This document shows positions 1 to 13,465 of a DNA stretch of 64,000 nucleotides, piece after piece; position 1 is the stretch's first letter; the number at the start of each line of letters is the position of its first letter. The DNA lies in assembly GCA_916613615.1 (NCBI GenBank), contig OU744728.1, forward strand, positions 32,069,950 to 32,133,949. Direction: 5' to 3'. The DNA comes from Steromphala cineraria (Eukaryota; Mollusca; Gastropoda; Trochida; Trochidae). The notes below the pieces were generated by a model. That model did not search any database. It had not been told where the DNA came from and worked only from the letters and a program-made list of their open reading frames with translations. The position numbers and the translations under genes are program-made.

Positions 1-170
1 TAGCAGAAGTTGTTGCTAATGGTCCCCGGAACCAATACCGACCGACAGAAATTGAGAAATTGTTATTTTGCCCCTGGGGTCACCTCTAGGGGTGGGGTGC
101 TTATAAGGTTATGCAGTGTTTTCCAGGCATTTTGGACTAAAACGGTCAACTTCGAATTTCTGATTAAAAA
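1..170 (+). repeat. 171-bp short monomer variant (6-bp deletion), first example
   Basis: Relative to the 177-bp type, six bases (TTTCAA or an equivalent placement) are missing after AATTGA, giving ATTGAGAAATTG or ATTGAGAAAGTG. I found about 36 such monomers by eye. Deletion points lie near 52, 931, 1808, 3220, 3742, 3913, 5148, 6380, 8321, 9020, 10432, 10777, 13602, 13953, 16427, 16773, 17652, 17999, 19587, 19935, 21520, 22755, 23103, 24337, 24508, 25383, 25733, 26433, 27842, 28015, 28892, 29239, 30120, 31528, 52135 and 57083. None was seen between about 31.6 and 52.1 kb. This first copy is complete apart from its initial C, which lies outside the window. Confidence 0.9.
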
Positions 171-1723
171 CTAGCAGAAGTTGGTGCTAATGGTCCCCGG
201 AACCAATACCGATCGACAGAAATTGATTTCAAGAAAGTGTTATTTTGCCCCTGGGGTCACCTCTAGGGGTGGGGTGCTTATAAGGTTATACAGTGTTTTC
301 AAGGCATTTTGGACTAAAAAGGTCAACTTCGAATTTCTGATTAAAAACTAGCAGAAGTTGTTGCTAATGGTCCCCGGAACCAATACCGATCGACAGAAAT
401 TGATTTCAAGAAATTGTTATTTTGCCCCTGGGGTCACCTCTAGGGGTGGGGTGCTTATAAGGTTATGCAGTGTTTTCCAGGCATTTTGGACTAAAAAGGT
501 CAACCTCGAATTTCTGATTCAAAACTAGCAGAAGTTGTTGCTAATGGTCCCTGGAACCAATACCGATCGACAGAAATTGATTTCAAGAAAGTGTTATTTT
601 GCCCCTGGGGTCACCTCTAGGGGTGGGGTGCTTATAAGGTTATGCAGTGTTTTCCAGGCATTTTTGACTAAAAAGGTCAACTTCGAATTTCTGATTAAAA
701 ACTAGCAGAAGTTGTTGCTAATGGTCCCCGGAACCAATACCGACCGACAGAAATTGATTTCAAGAAAGTGTTATTTTGTCCCTGGGGTCACCTCTAGGGG
801 TGGGGTGCTTATAAGGTTATGCAGTGTTTTCCAGGCATTTTGGACTAAAACGGTCAACTTCGAATTTCTGATTAAAAACTAGCAGAAGTTGGTGCTAATG
901 GTCCCCTGAACCAATACCGATCGACAGAAATTGAGAAATTGTTATTTTGCCCCTGGGGTCACCTCTAGGGGTGGGGTGCTTATAAGGTTATGCAGTGTTT
1001 TCCAGGCATTTTGGACTAAAACGGTCAACTTCGAATTTCTGATTAAAAACTAGCAGAAGTTGGTGCTAATGGTCCCCGGAACCAATACCGATCGACAGAA
1101 ATTGATTTCAAGAAAGTGTTATTTTGCCCCTGGGGTCACCTCTAGGGGTGGGGTGCTTATAAGGTTATACAGTGTTTTCAAGGCATTTTGGACTAAAAAG
1201 GTCAACTTCGAATTTCTGATTAAAAACTAGCAGAAGTTGTTGCTAATGGTCCCCGGAACCAATACCGATCGACAGAAATTGATTTCAAGAAATTGTTATT
1301 TTGCCCCTGGGGTCACCTCTAGGGGTGGGGTGCTTATAAGGTTATGCAGTGTTTTCCAGGCATTTTGGACTAAAAAGGTCAACCTCGAATTTCTGATTCA
1401 AAACTAGCAGAAGTTGTTGCTAATGGTCCCTGGAACCAATACCGATCGACAGAAATTGATTTCAAGAAAGTGTTATTTTGCCCCTGGGGTCACCTCTAGG
1501 GGTGGGGTGCTTATAAGGTTATGCAGTGTTTTCCAGGCATTTTTGACTAAAAAGGTCAACTTCGAATTTCTGATTAAAAACTAGCAGAAGTTGTTGCTAA
1601 TGGTCCCCGGAACCAATACCGACCGACAGAAATTGATTTCAAGAAAGTGTTATTTTGTCCCTGGGGTCACCTCTAGGGGTGGGGTGCTTATAAGGTTATG
1701 CAGTGTTTTCCAGGCATTTTGGA
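1..1723 (+). repeat. 879-bp higher-order repeat (5 monomers), two tandem copies
   Basis: The order is one 171-bp monomer plus four 177-bp monomers (171 + 4 x 177 = 879). Markers recur at exactly 879 bp: AAGTTGGTGC at 178 and 1057, and the linked TATACAG/TTTTCAAGGC pair in both second monomers. The copies differ at a few bases, for example GACC versus GATC and CCGG versus CCTG in the first monomer. Similarity stops in the fifth monomer of copy 2, where AAAACGG becomes AAAAAGG and CTGATT becomes CTCATT. The first four monomer types recur in the same order at about 5.10-5.64 kb. Confidence 0.88.
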
Positions 1724-1799
1724 CTAAAAAGGTCAACTTCGAATTTCTCATTAAAAACTAGCAGAAGTTGTTGCTAATGGTCCCCGGAACCAATACCGA

Positions 1800-4700
1800 T
1801 CGACAGAAATTGAGAAAGTGTTATTTTGTCCCTGGGGTCACCTCTAGGGGTGGGGTGCTTATAAGGTTATGCAGTGTTTTCCAGGCATTTTGGACTAAAA
1901 AGGTCAACTTCGAATTTCTGATTAAAAACTAGCAGAAGTTGTTGCTAATGGTCCCCGGAACCAATACCGATCGACAGAAATTGATTTCAAGAAAGTGTTA
2001 TTTTGCCCCTGGGGTCACCTCTAGGGGTGGGGTGCTTATAAGGTTATGCAGTGTTTTCCAGGCATTTTGGACTAAAACGGTCAACTTCGAATTTCTGATT
2101 AAAAACTAGCAGAAGTTGGTGCTAATGGTCCCCGGAACCAATACCGATCGACAGAAATTGATTTCAAGAAAGTGTTATTTTGCCCCTGGGGTCACCTCTA
2201 GGGGTGGGGTGCTTGTAAGGTTATACAGTGTTTTCAAGGCATTTTGGACTAAAAAGGTCAACTTCGAATTTCTGATTAAAAACTAGCAGAAGTTGTTGCT
2301 AATGGTCCCCGGAACCAATACCGATCGACAGAAATGGATTTCAAGAAAGTGTAATTTTGCCCCTGGGGTCACCTCTAGGGGTGGGGTGCTTATAAGGTTA
2401 TGCAGTGTTTTCCAGGCATTTTGGACTAAAAAGGTCAACCTCGAATTTCTGATTAAAAACTAGCAGAAGTTGTTGCTAATGGTTCCCGGAACCAATACCG
2501 ATCGACAGAAATTGATTTCAAGAAATTGTTATTTTGCCCCTGGGGTCACCTCTAGGGGTGGGGTGCTTATAAGGTTATGCAGTGTTTTCCAGGCATTTTG
2601 GACTAAAACGGTCAACTTCGAATTTCTGATTAAAAACTAGCAGAAGTTGTTGCTAATGGTCCCCGGAACCAATACCGATCGACAGAAATTGATTCCAAGA
2701 AATTGTTATTTTGCCCCTGGGGTCACCTCTAGGGGTGGGGTGCTTATAAGGTTATGCAGTGTTTTCCAGGCATTTTGGACTAAAAAGGTCAACCTCGAAC
2801 TTCTGATCAAAAGCTAGCAGAAGTTGTTGCTAATGGTCCCCTGAACGAATACCAATCGACTAAATTGATTTCAAGAAAGTGTTATTTTGCCCCTGGGGTC
2901 ACCTCTAGGGGTGGGGTGCTTATAAGGTTATGCAGTGTTTTCCAGGCATTTTTGACTAAAAAGGTCAACTTCGAATTTCTGATTAAAAACTAGCAGAAGT
3001 TGTTGCTAATGGTCCCCGGAACCAATACCGACCGACAGAAATTGATTTCAAGAAAGTGTTATTTTGCCCCTGGGGTCACCTCTAGGGGTGGGGTGCTTAT
3101 AAGGTTATGCAGTGTTTTCCAGGCATTTTGGACTAAAAAGGTCAACTTCGAATTTCTCATTAAATACTAGCAGAAGTTGTTGCTAATGGTCCCCGGAACC
3201 AATACCGATCGACAGAAATTGAGAAATTGTTATTTTGTCCCTGGGGTCACCTCTAGGGGTGGGGTGCTTATAAGGTTATGCAGTGTTTTCCAGGCATTTT
3301 GGACTAAAAAGGTCAACCTCGAATTTCTGATTCAAAACTAGCAGAAGTTGTTGCTAATGGTCCCTGGAACCAATACCGATCGACAGAAATTGATTTCAAG
3401 AAAGTGTTATTTTGCCCCTGGGGTCACCTCTAGGGGTGGGGTGCTTATAAGGTTATGCAGTGTTTTCCAGGCATTTTTGACTAAAAAGGTCAACTTCGAA
3501 TTTCTGATTAAAAACTAGCAGAAGTTGTTGCTAATGGTCCCCGGAACCAATACCGACCGACAGAAATTGATTTCAAGAAAGTGTTATTTTGTCCCTGGGG
3601 TCACCTCTAGGGGTGGGGTGCTTATAAGGTTATGCAGTGTTTTCCAGGCATTTTGGACTAAAAAGGTCAACTTCGAATTTCTCATTAAAAACTAGCAGAA
3701 GTTGTTGCTAATGGTCCCCGGAACCAATACCGATCGACAGAAATTGAGAAAGTGTTATTTTGTCCCTGGGGTCACCTCTAGGGGTGGGGTGCTTATAAGG
3801 TTATGCAGTGTTTTCCAGGCATTTTGGACTAAAAAGGTCAACTTCGAATTTCTCATTAAAAACTAGCAGAAGTTGTTGCTAATGGTCCCCGGAACCAATA
3901 CCGATCGACAGAAATTGAGAAAGTGTTATTTTGCCCCTGGGGTCACCTCTAGGGGTGGGGTGCTTATAAGGTTATGCAGTGTTTTCCAGGCATTTTGGAC
4001 TAAAACGGTCAACTTCGAATTTCTGATTAAAAACTAGCAGAAGTTGTTGCTAATGGTCCCCGGAACCAATACCGATCGACAGAAATTGATTTCAAGAAAG
4101 TGTTATTTTGCCCCTGGGGTCACCTCTAGGGGTGGGGTGCTTGTAAGGTTATACAGTGTTTTCAAGGCATTTTGGACTAAAAAGGTCAACTTCGAATTTC
4201 TGATTAAAAACTAGCAGAAGTTGTTGCTAATGGTCCCCGGAACCAATACCGATCGACAGAAATGGATTTCAAGAAAGTGTAATTTTGCCCCTGGGGTCAC
4301 CTCTAGGGGTGGGGTGCTTATAAGGTTATGCAGTGTTTTCCAGGCATTTTGGACTAAAACGGTCAACTTCGAATTTCTGATTAAAAACTAGCAGAAGTTG
4401 TTGCAAATGGTCCCCGGAACCAATACCGATCGACAGAAATTGATTCCAAGAAATTGTTATTTTGCCCCTGGGGTCACCTCTAGGTGTGGGGTGCTTATAA
4501 GGTTATGCAGTGTTTTCCAGGCATTTTGGACTAAAAAGGTCAACTTCGAATTTCTGATTAAAAACTAGCAGAAGTTGTTGCTAATGGTCCCCGGAACCAA
4601 TACCGATCGACAGAAATTGATTTCAAGAAATTGTTATTTTGCCCCTGGGGTCACCTCTAGGGGTGGGGTGCTTATAAGGTTATGCAGTGTTTTCCAGGCA

Positions 4701-5200
4701 TTTTGGACTAAAAAGGTCAACCTCGAACTTCTGATTAAAAGCTAGCAGAAGTTGTTGCTAATGGTCCCCTGAACGAATACCAATCGACTAAATTGATTTC
4801 AAGAAAGTGTTATTTTGCCCCTGGGGTCACCTCTAGGGGTGGGGTGCTTATAAGGTTATGCAGTGTTTTCCAGGCATTTTTGACTAAAAAGGTCAACTTC
4901 GAATTTCTGATTAAAAACTAGCAGAAGTTGTTGCTAATGGTCCCCGGAACCAATACCGACCGACAGAAATTGATTTCAAGAAAGTGTTATTTTGCCCCTG
5001 GGGTCACCTCTAGGGGTGGGGTGCTTATAAGGTTATGCAGTGTTTTCCAGGCATTTTGGACTAAAAAGGTCAACTTCGAATTTCTCATTAAAAACTAGCA
5101 GAAGTTGTTGCTAATGGTCCCCGGAACCAATACTGATCGACAGAAATTGAGAAATTGTTATTTTGCCCCTGGGGTCACCTCTAGGGGTTGGGTGCTTATA
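1800..5200 (+). repeat. ~1,928-bp (11-monomer) imperfect higher-order repeat
   Basis: GAAATGGATT at 2331 and 4259, and CTGAACGAATACC at 2841 and 4769, are both 1,928 bp apart. That equals 11 monomers less three 6-bp deletions and one single-base deletion. Between these marks the register slips by one monomer: GATTCCAAG at 2691 and 4442 is only 1,751 bp apart. One monomer was therefore lost and another gained inside the unit. The 5' flank is also out of step by 6 bp because a long monomer in one copy is short in the other. Confidence 0.75.
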
Positions 5201-8200
5201 AGGTTATGCAGTGTTTTCCAGGCATTTTGGACTAAAACGGTCAACTTCGAATTTCTGATTAAAAACTAGCAGAAGTTGGTGCTAATGGTCCCCGGAACCA
5301 ATACCGATCGACAGAAATTGATTTCAAGAAAGTGTTATTTTGCCCCTGGGGTCACCTCTAGGGGTGGGGTGCTTATAAGGTTATACAGTGTTTTCAAGGC
5401 ATTTTGGACTAAAAAGGTCAACTTCGAATTTCTGATTAAAAACTAGCAGAAGTTGTTGCTAATGGTCCCCGGAACCAATACCGATCGACAGAAATTGATT
5501 TCAAGAAATTGTTATTTTGCCCCTGGGGTCACCTCTAGGGGTGGGGTGCTTATAAGGTTGTGCAGTGTTTTCCAGGCATTTTGGACTAAAAAGGTCAACC
5601 TCGAATTTCTGATTCAAAACTAGCAGAAGTTGTTGCTAATGGTCCCCGGAACCAATACCGATCGACAGAAATTGATTTCAAGAAAGTGTTATTTTGCCCC
5701 TGGGGTCACCTCTAGGGGTGGGGTGCTTATAAGGTTATGCAGTGTTTTCCAGGCATTTTGGACTAAAAAGGTCAACTTCGAATTTCTGATTAAAAACTAG
5801 CAGAAGTTGTTGCTAATGGTCCCCGGAACCAATACCTATCGACAGAAATTGATTTCAAGAAATTGTTATTTTGCCCCTGGGGTCACCTCTAGGGGTGGGG
5901 TGCTTATAAGGTTATGCAGTGTTTTCCAGGCATTTTGGACTAAAAAGGTCAACCTCGAATTTCTGATTAAAAACTAGCAGAAGTTGTTGCTAATGGTCCC
6001 CGGAACCAATACCGATCGACAGAAATTGATTTCAAGAAAGTGTTATTTTGCCCCTGGGGTCACCTCTAGGGGTGGGGTGCTTATAAGGTTATGCAGTGTT
6101 TTCCAGGCATTTTGGACTAAAAAGGTCAACTTCGAATTTCTGATTAAAAACTAGCAGAAGTTGTTGCTAATGGTCCCAGGAACCGATACCGATCGACAGA
6201 AATTGATTTCAAGAAAGTGTTATTTTGCCCCTGGGGTCACCTCTAGGGGTGGGGTGCTTATAAGGTTATGCAGTGTTTTCCAGGCATTTTGGACTAAAAA
6301 GGTCAACTTCGAATTTCTCATTAAAAACTAGCAGAAGTTGTTGCAAATGGTCCCCGGAACCAATACCGATCGACAGAAATTGAGAAATTGTTATTTTGCC
6401 CCTGGGGTCACCTCTAGGGGTGGGGTGCTTATAAGGTTATACAGTATTTTCCAGGCATTTTGGACTAAAAAGGTCAACTTCGAATTTCTGATTAAAAACT
6501 AGCAGAAGTTGTTGCTAATGGTCCACGGAACCGATACCGATCGACAGAAATTGATTTCAAGAAAGTGTTATTTTGCCCCTGGGGTCACCTCTAGGGGTGG
6601 GGTGCTTATAAGGTTATGCAGTGTTTTCCAGGCATTTTGGACTAAAAAGGTCAACTTCGAATTTCTGATTAAAAACTAGCAGAAGGTGTTGCTAATGGTC
6701 CCCGGAACCAATACCGATCGACAGAAATTGATTTCAAGAAAGTGTTATTTTGCCCCTGGGGTCACCTCTAGGGGTGGGGTGCTTATAAGGTTATGCAGTG
6801 TTTTCCAGGCATTTTGGACTAAAAAGGTCAACTTCGAATTTCTGATTAAAAACTAGCAGAAGTTGTTGCTAATGGTCCCCTGAACCAATACGGATCGACA
6901 GAAATTGATTTCAAGAAAGTGTTATTTTGCCCCTTGGGTCACCTCTAGGGGTGGGGTGCTTATAAGGTTATGCAGTGTTTTCCAGGCATTTTGGACTAAA
7001 AAGGTCAACCTCGAATTTCTGATTAAAAGCCAGCAGAAGTTGTTGCTAATGGTCCCCTGAACGAATACCGATCGACTAAATTGATTTCAAGAAAGTGTTA
7101 TTTTGCCCCTGGGGTCACCTCTAGGGGTGGGGTGCTTATAAGGTTATACAGTGTTTTCCAGGCATTTTGGACAAAAAAGGTCAACTTCGAATTTCTGATT
7201 AAAAACTAGCAGAAGTTGTTGCTAATGGTCCCCGGAACCAATACCGACCGACAGAAATTGATTTCAAGAAAGTGTTATTTTGCCCCTGGGGTCACCTCTA
7301 GGGGTGGGGTGCTTATAAGGTTATGCAGTGTTTTCCAGGCATTTTGGACTAAAAAGGTCAACTTCGAATTTCTCATTAAAAACTAGCAGAAGTTGTTGCT
7401 AATGGTCCCCGGAACCAATACCGATCGACAGAAATTGATTTCAAGAAAGTGTAATTTTGCTCCTGGGGTCACCTCTAGGGGTGGGGTGCTTATAAGGTTA
7501 TGCAGTGTTTTCCAGGCATTTTGGACTAAAAAGGTCAACCTCGAATTTCTGATTAAAAACTAGCAGAAGTTGTTGCTAATGGTTCCCGGAACCAATACCG
7601 ATCGACAGAAATTGATTTCAAGAAAGTGTTATTTTGCCCCTGGGGTCACCTCTAGGGGTGGGGTGCTTATAAGGTTATGCAGTGTTTTCCAGGCATTTTG
7701 GACTAAAAAGGTCAACTTCGAATTTCTGATTAAAAACTAGCAGAAGTTGTTGCTAATGGTCCCCGGAACCAATACCGATCGACAGAAATTGATTTCAAGA
7801 AAGTGTTATTTTGCCCCTGGGGTCACCTCTAGGGGTGGGGTGCTTATAAGGTTATGCAGTGTTTTCCAGGCATTTTAGACTAAAAAGGTCAACCTCGAAT
7901 TTCTGATTAAAAGCTAGCAGAAGTTGTTGCTAATGGTCCCCTGAACGAATACCGATCGACTAAATTGATTTCAAGAAAGTGTTATTTTGCCCCTGGGGTC
8001 ACCTCTAGGGGTGGGGTGCTTATAAGGTTATGCAGTGTTTTCCAGGCATTTTTGACTAAAAAGGTCAACTTCGAATTTCTGATTAAAAACTAACAGAAGT
8101 TGTTGCTAATGGTCCCCGGAACCAATACCGACCGACAGAAATTGATTTCAAGAAAGTGTTATTTTGTCCCTGGGGTCACCTCTAGGGGTGGGGTGCTTAT

Positions 8201-10549
8201 AAGGTTATGCAGTGTTTTCCAGGCATTTTGGACTAAAAAGGTCAACTTCGAATTTCTCATTAAAAACTAGCAGAAGTTGTTGCTAATGGTCCCCGGAACC
8301 AATACCGATCGACAGAAATTGAGAAAGTGTTATTTTGCCCCTGGGGTCACCTCTAGGGGTGGGGTGCTTATAAGGTTATGCAGTGTTTTCCAGGCATTTT
8401 GGACTAAAACGGTCAACTTCGAATTTCTGATTAAAAACTAGCAGAAGTTGGTGCTAATGGTCCCCGGAACCAATACCGATCGACAGAAATTGATTTCAAG
8501 AAAGTGTTATTTTGCCCCTGGGGTCACCTCTAGGGGTGGGGTGCTTGTAAGGTTATACAGTGTTTTCAAGGCATTTTGGACTAAAAAGGTCAACTTCGAA
8601 TTTCTGATTAAAAACTAGCAGAAGTTGTTGCTAATGGTCCCCGGAACCAATACCGATCAACAGAAATGGATTTCAAGAAAGTGTAATTTTGCCCCTGGGG
8701 TCACCTCTAGGGGTGGGGTGCTTATAAGGTTATGCAGTGTTTTCCAGGCATTTTGGACTAAAACGGTCAACCTCGAATTTCTGATTAAAAACTAGCAGAA
8801 GTTGTTGCTAATGGTTCCCGGAACCAATACCGATCGACAGAAATTGATTTCAAGAAAGTGTTATTTTGCCCCTGGGGTCACCTCTAGGGGTGGGGTGCTT
8901 ATAAGGTTATGCAGTGTTTTCCAGGCATTTTGGACTAAAAAGGTCAACTTCGAATTTCTCATTAAAAACTAGCAGAAGTTGTTGCTAATGGTCCCCGGAA
9001 CCAATACCGATCGACAGAAATTGAGAAATTGTTATTTTGCCCCTGGGGTCACCTCTAGGGGTGGGGTGCTTATAAGGTTATGCAGTGTTTTCCAGGCATT
9101 TTGGACTAAAACGGTCAACTTCGAATTTCTGATTAAAAACTAGCAGAAGTTGTTGCTAATGGTCCCCGGAACCAATACCGATCGACAGAAATTGACCCCA
9201 AGAAATTGTTATTTTGCCCCTGGGGTCACCTCTAGGGGTGGGGTGCTTATAAGGTTATGCAGTGTTTTCCAGGCATTTTGGACTAAAAAGGTCAACTTCG
9301 AATTTCTGATTAAAAACTAGCAGAAGTTGTTGCTAATGGTCCCCGGAACCAATACCGATCGACAGAAATTGATTTCAAGAAATTGTTATTTTGCCCCTGG
9401 GGTCACCTCTAGGGGTGGGGTGCTTATAAGGTTATGCAGTGTTTTCAAGGCATTTTGGACTAAAAAGGTCAACTTCGAATTTCTGATTAAAAACTAGCAG
9501 AAGTTGTTGCTAATGGTCCCCGGAACCAATACCGATCGACAGAAATTGATTTCAAGAAATTGTTATTTTGCCCCTGGGGTCACCTCTAGGGGTGGGGTGC
9601 TTATAAGGTTATGCAGTGTTTTTCAGGCATTTTGGACTAAAAAGGTCAACCTCGAATTTCTGATTCAAAACTAGCAGAAGTTGTTGCTAATGGTCCCTGG
9701 AACCAATACCGATCGACAAAAATTAATTTCAAGAAAGTGTTATTTTGCCCCTGGGGTCACCTCTAGGGGTGGGGTGCTTATAAGGTTATGCAGTGTTTTC
9801 CAGGCATTTTGGACTAAAAAGGTCAACTTCGAATTTCTGATTAAAAACTAGCAGAAGTTGTTGCTAATGGTCCCCGGAACCAATACCGATCGACAGAAAT
9901 TGATTTCAAGAAATTGTTATTTTGCCCCTGGGGTCACCTCTAGGGGTGGGGTGCTTATAAGGTTATGCAGTGTTTTCCAGGCATTTTGGACTAAAAAGGT
10001 CAACCTCGAATTTCTGATTAAAAACTAGCAGAAGTTGTTGCTAATGGTCCCCGGAACCAATACCGATCGACAGAAATTGATTTCAAGAAATTGTTATTTT
10101 GCCCCTGGGGTCACCTCTAGGGGTGGGGTGCTTATAAGGTTATGCAGTGTTTTCCAGGCATTTTGGACTAAAAAGGTCAACTTCGAATTTCTGATTAAAA
10201 ACTAGCAGAAGTTGTTGCTAATGGTCCCAGGAACCGATACCGATCGACAGAAATTGATTTCAAGAAAGTGTTATTTTGCCCCTGGGGTCACCTCTAGGGG
10301 TGGGGTGCTTATAAGGTTATGCAGTGTTTTCCAGGCATTTTGGACTAAAAAGGTCAACTCCGAATTTCTCATTAAAAACTAGTAGAAGTTGTTGCAAATG
10401 GTCCCCGGAACCAATACCGATCGACAGAAATTGAGAAATTGTTATTTTGCCCCTGGGGGCACCTCTAGGGGTGGGGTGCTTATAAGGTTATGCAGTGTTT
10501 TCCAAGCATTTTGGACTAAAACGGTCAACTTCGAATTTCTGATTAAAAA

Positions 10550-10726
10550 CTAGCAGAAGTTGTTGCTAATGGTCCCCGGAACCAATACCGATCGACAGAA
10601 ATTGATTTCAAGAAAGTGTTATTTTGCCCCTGGGGTCACCTCTAGGGGTGGGGTGCTTATAAGGTTATGCAGTGTTTTCCAGGCATTTTGGACTAAAAAG
10701 GTCAACTTCGAATTTCTGATTAAAAA
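10550..10726 (+). repeat. Reference copy of the 177-bp consensus monomer
   Basis: This copy matches the majority base at every position I compared and serves as the type monomer. It carries four CpGs: in CCGG (27-30), twice in CGATCG (40-45) and in TTCGAA (158-163). It has three G4 runs at 83-86, 96-99 and 101-104, and A5 tracts at 146-150 and 173-177. The length is 59 codons exactly, so tandem copies stay in frame. The + strand frame beginning at TTG (monomer position 11) is open until the TAG at position 2 of the next copy. Confidence 0.95.
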
Positions 10727-10859
10727 CTAGCAGAAGTTGTTGCTAATGGTCCCCGGAACCAATACCGATCGACAGAAATTGAGAAATTGTTATTTTGCCC
10801 CTGGGGTCACCTCTAGGGGTGGGATGCTTATAAGGTTATACAGTGTTTTCCAGGCATTT

Positions 10860-13465
10860 TGGACTAAAAAGGTCAACTTCGAATTTCTGATTAAAAACTA
10901 GCAGAAGTTGTTGCTAATGGTCCACGGAACCAATACCTATTGACAGAAATTGATTTCAAGAAAGTGTTATTTTGCCCCTGGGGTCACCTCTAGGGGTTGG
11001 GTGCTTATAAGGTTATGCAGTGTTTTCCAGGCATTTTGGACTAAAACGGTCAACTTTGAATTTCTGATTAAAAACTAGCAGAAGTTGTTGCTAATGGTCC
11101 CCGGAACCAATACCGATCGACAGAAATTGATTTCAAGAAATTGTTATTTTGCCCCTGGGGTCACCTCTAGGGGTGGGGTGCTTATAAGGTTATGCAGTGT
11201 TTTCCAGGCATTTTGGACTGAAAAGGTCAACTTCGAATTTCTGATTAAAAACTAGCAGAAGTTGTTGCTAATGGTCCCCGGAACCAATACTGATCGACAG
11301 AAATAGATTTCAAGAAAGTGTTATTTTGCCCCTGGGGTCACCTCTAGGGATGGGTGCTTATAAGGTAATGCAGTGTTTTCCAGGCATTTTGGACTAAAAA
11401 GGTCAACCTCGAATTTCTGATTAAAAACTAGCAGAAGTTGTTGCTAATGGTCCCAGGAACCGATACCGATCGACAGAAATTGATTTCAAGAAATTGTTAT
11501 TTTGCCCCTGGGGTCACCTCTAGGGGTGGGGTGCTTATAAGGTTATGCAGTGTTTTCCAGGCATTTTGGACTAAAAAGGTCAACTTCGAATTTCTCATTA
11601 AAAACTAGCAGAAGTTGTTGCTAATGGTCCCCTGAACCAATACCGATCGACAGAAATTGATTTCAAGAAAGTGTTATTTTGCCCCTGGGGTCACTTCTAG
11701 GGGTGGGGTGCTTATAAGTTTATGCAGTGTTTTCCAGGCATTTTGGACTAAAAAGGTCAATTTCGAATTTCTGATTAAAAACTAGCAGAAGTTGTTGCTA
11801 ATGGTCCCCGGAACCAATACCGATCGACAGAAATTTATTTCAAGAAAGTGTTATTTTGTCCGTGGGGTCACCTCTAGGGGTGGGGTGCATATAAGGTTAT
11901 GCAGTGTTTTCCAAGCATTTTGGACTAAAACGGTCAACTTCGAATTTCTGATTAAAAACTAGCAGAAGTTGTTGCTAATGGTCCCCGGAACCAATACCGA
12001 TCGACAGAAATTGATTTCAAGAAAGTGTTATTTTGCCCCTGGGGTCACCTCTAGGGGTGGGGTGCTTATAAGGTTATGCAGTGTTTTCCAGGCATTTTGG
12101 ACTAAAACGGTCAACTTCGAATTTCTGATTAAAAACTAGCAGAAGTTGTTGCTAATGGTCCCCGGAACCAATACCGATCGACAGAAATTGATTGCAAGAA
12201 AGTGTTATTTTGCCCCTGGGGTCACCTCTAGGGGTGGGGTGCTTATAAGGTTATGCAGTGTTTTCCAGGCATTTTGGACTAAAAAGAACAACTTCGAATT
12301 TCTGATTAAAAACTAGCAGAAGTTGTTGCTAATGGTCCACGGAACCAATACCTATCGACAGAAATTGATTTCAAGAAAGTGTTATTTTGCCCCTGGGGTC
12401 ACCTCTAGGGGTTGGGTGCTTATAAGGTTATGCAGTGTTTTCCAGGCATTTTGGACTAAAACGGTCAACTTTGAATTTCTGATTAAAAACTAGCAGAAGT
12501 TGTTGCTAATGGTCCCCGGAACCAATACCGATCGACAGAAATTGATTTCAAGAAATTGTTATTTTGCCCCTGGGGTCACCTCTAGGGGTGGGGTGCTTAT
12601 AAGGTTATGCAGTGTTTTCCAGGCATTTTGGACTAAAAAGGTCAACTTCGAATTTCTGATTAAAAACTAGCAGAAGTTGTTGCTAATGGTCCCCGGAACC
12701 AATACTGATCGACAGAAATTGATTTCAAGAAAGTGTTATTTTGCCCCTGGGGTCACCTCTAGGGATGGGGTGCTTATAAGGTAATGCAGTGTTTTCCAGG
12801 CATTTTGGACTAAAAAGGTCAACCTCGAATTTCTGATTAAAAACTAGCAGAAGTTGTTGCTAATGGTCCCAGGAACCGATACCGATCGACAGAAATTGAT
12901 TTCAAGAAAGTGTTATTTTGCCCCTGGGGTCACCTCTAGGGGTGGGGTGCTTATATGGTTATGCAGTGTTTTCCAGGCATTTTGGACTAAAAAGGTCAAC
13001 TTCGAATTTCTCATTAAAAACTAGCAGAAGTTGTTGCTAATGGTCCCCTGAACCAATACCGATCGACAGAAATTGATTTCAAGAAAGTGTTATTTTGCCC
13101 CTGGGGTCACTTCTAGGGGTGGGGTGCTTATAAGTTTATGCAGTGTTTTCCAGGCATTTTGGACTAAAAAGGTCAACTTCGAATTTCTGATTAAAAACTA
13201 GCAGAAGTTGTTGCTAATGGTCCCCGGAACCAATACCGATCGACAGAAATTGATTTCAAGAAAGTGTTATTTTGTCCCTGGGGTCACCTCTAGGGGTGGG
13301 GTGCATATAAGGTTATGCAGTGTTTTCCAAGCATTTTGGACTAAAACGGTCAACTTCGAATTTCTGATTAGAAACTAGCAGAAGTTGTTGCTAATGGTCC
13401 CCGGAACCAATACCGATCGACATAAATTGATTTCAAGAAAGTGTTATTTTGCCCCTGGGGTCACC
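10860..13465 (+). repeat. 1,415/1,416-bp (8-monomer) higher-order repeat, two copies
   Basis: TCCACGGAACCAATACCTAT occurs at 10921 and, with one change after it, at 12336, a lag of 1,415 bp (8 x 177 less 1). The missing base is in copy 1 near 11350, where GGGATGGGTGC lacks one G; past it the lag becomes 1,416. CTTTGAATTT, the T1-T4 cassette and AAGTTTATG recur in the same order. Similarity covers about 10.86-12.05 and 12.28-13.47 kb, so roughly 1.3 monomers between the copies do not match. Confidence 0.82.

Larger units (their letters stand above)
1..10400 (+). repeat. Array subdomain A (mosaic with 5- and 11-monomer periods)
   Basis: Long and short monomers alternate irregularly here. Diagnostic variants are AAGTTGGTGC for AAGTTGTTGC, CCGACCGACAG for CCGATCGACAG, a linked pair TATACAG plus TTTTCAAGGC, GAAATGGATT with GTGTAATTTT, CTCATTAAAA, and a divergent monomer with CTGAACGAATACC and CGACTAAATTG (at 2841, 4769, 7067 and 7941). 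The same marked monomers recur in different orders, so this is a shuffled HOR domain rather than one clean unit. No gene or insertion was seen. The boundary to subdomain B is gradual, around 10.2-10.4 kb, where GGGGGCACC first appears. Confidence 0.75.

Noticed and set aside
1..170. Primate alpha satellite, because the short monomer is 171 bp
   Set aside because: Only the length matches. The sequence shows no resemblance I recognise, and the main monomer is 177 bp.
10550..10726. CENP-B box (TTCG-4-A-2-CGGG pattern)
   Set aside because: TTCG occurs once per monomer, but on neither strand do the required A and CGGG follow at the right spacing.
10550..10726. Phased A-tract DNA bending
   Set aside because: The two A5 tracts are 27 bp apart, about 2.6 helical turns, so their bends would not add in phase.
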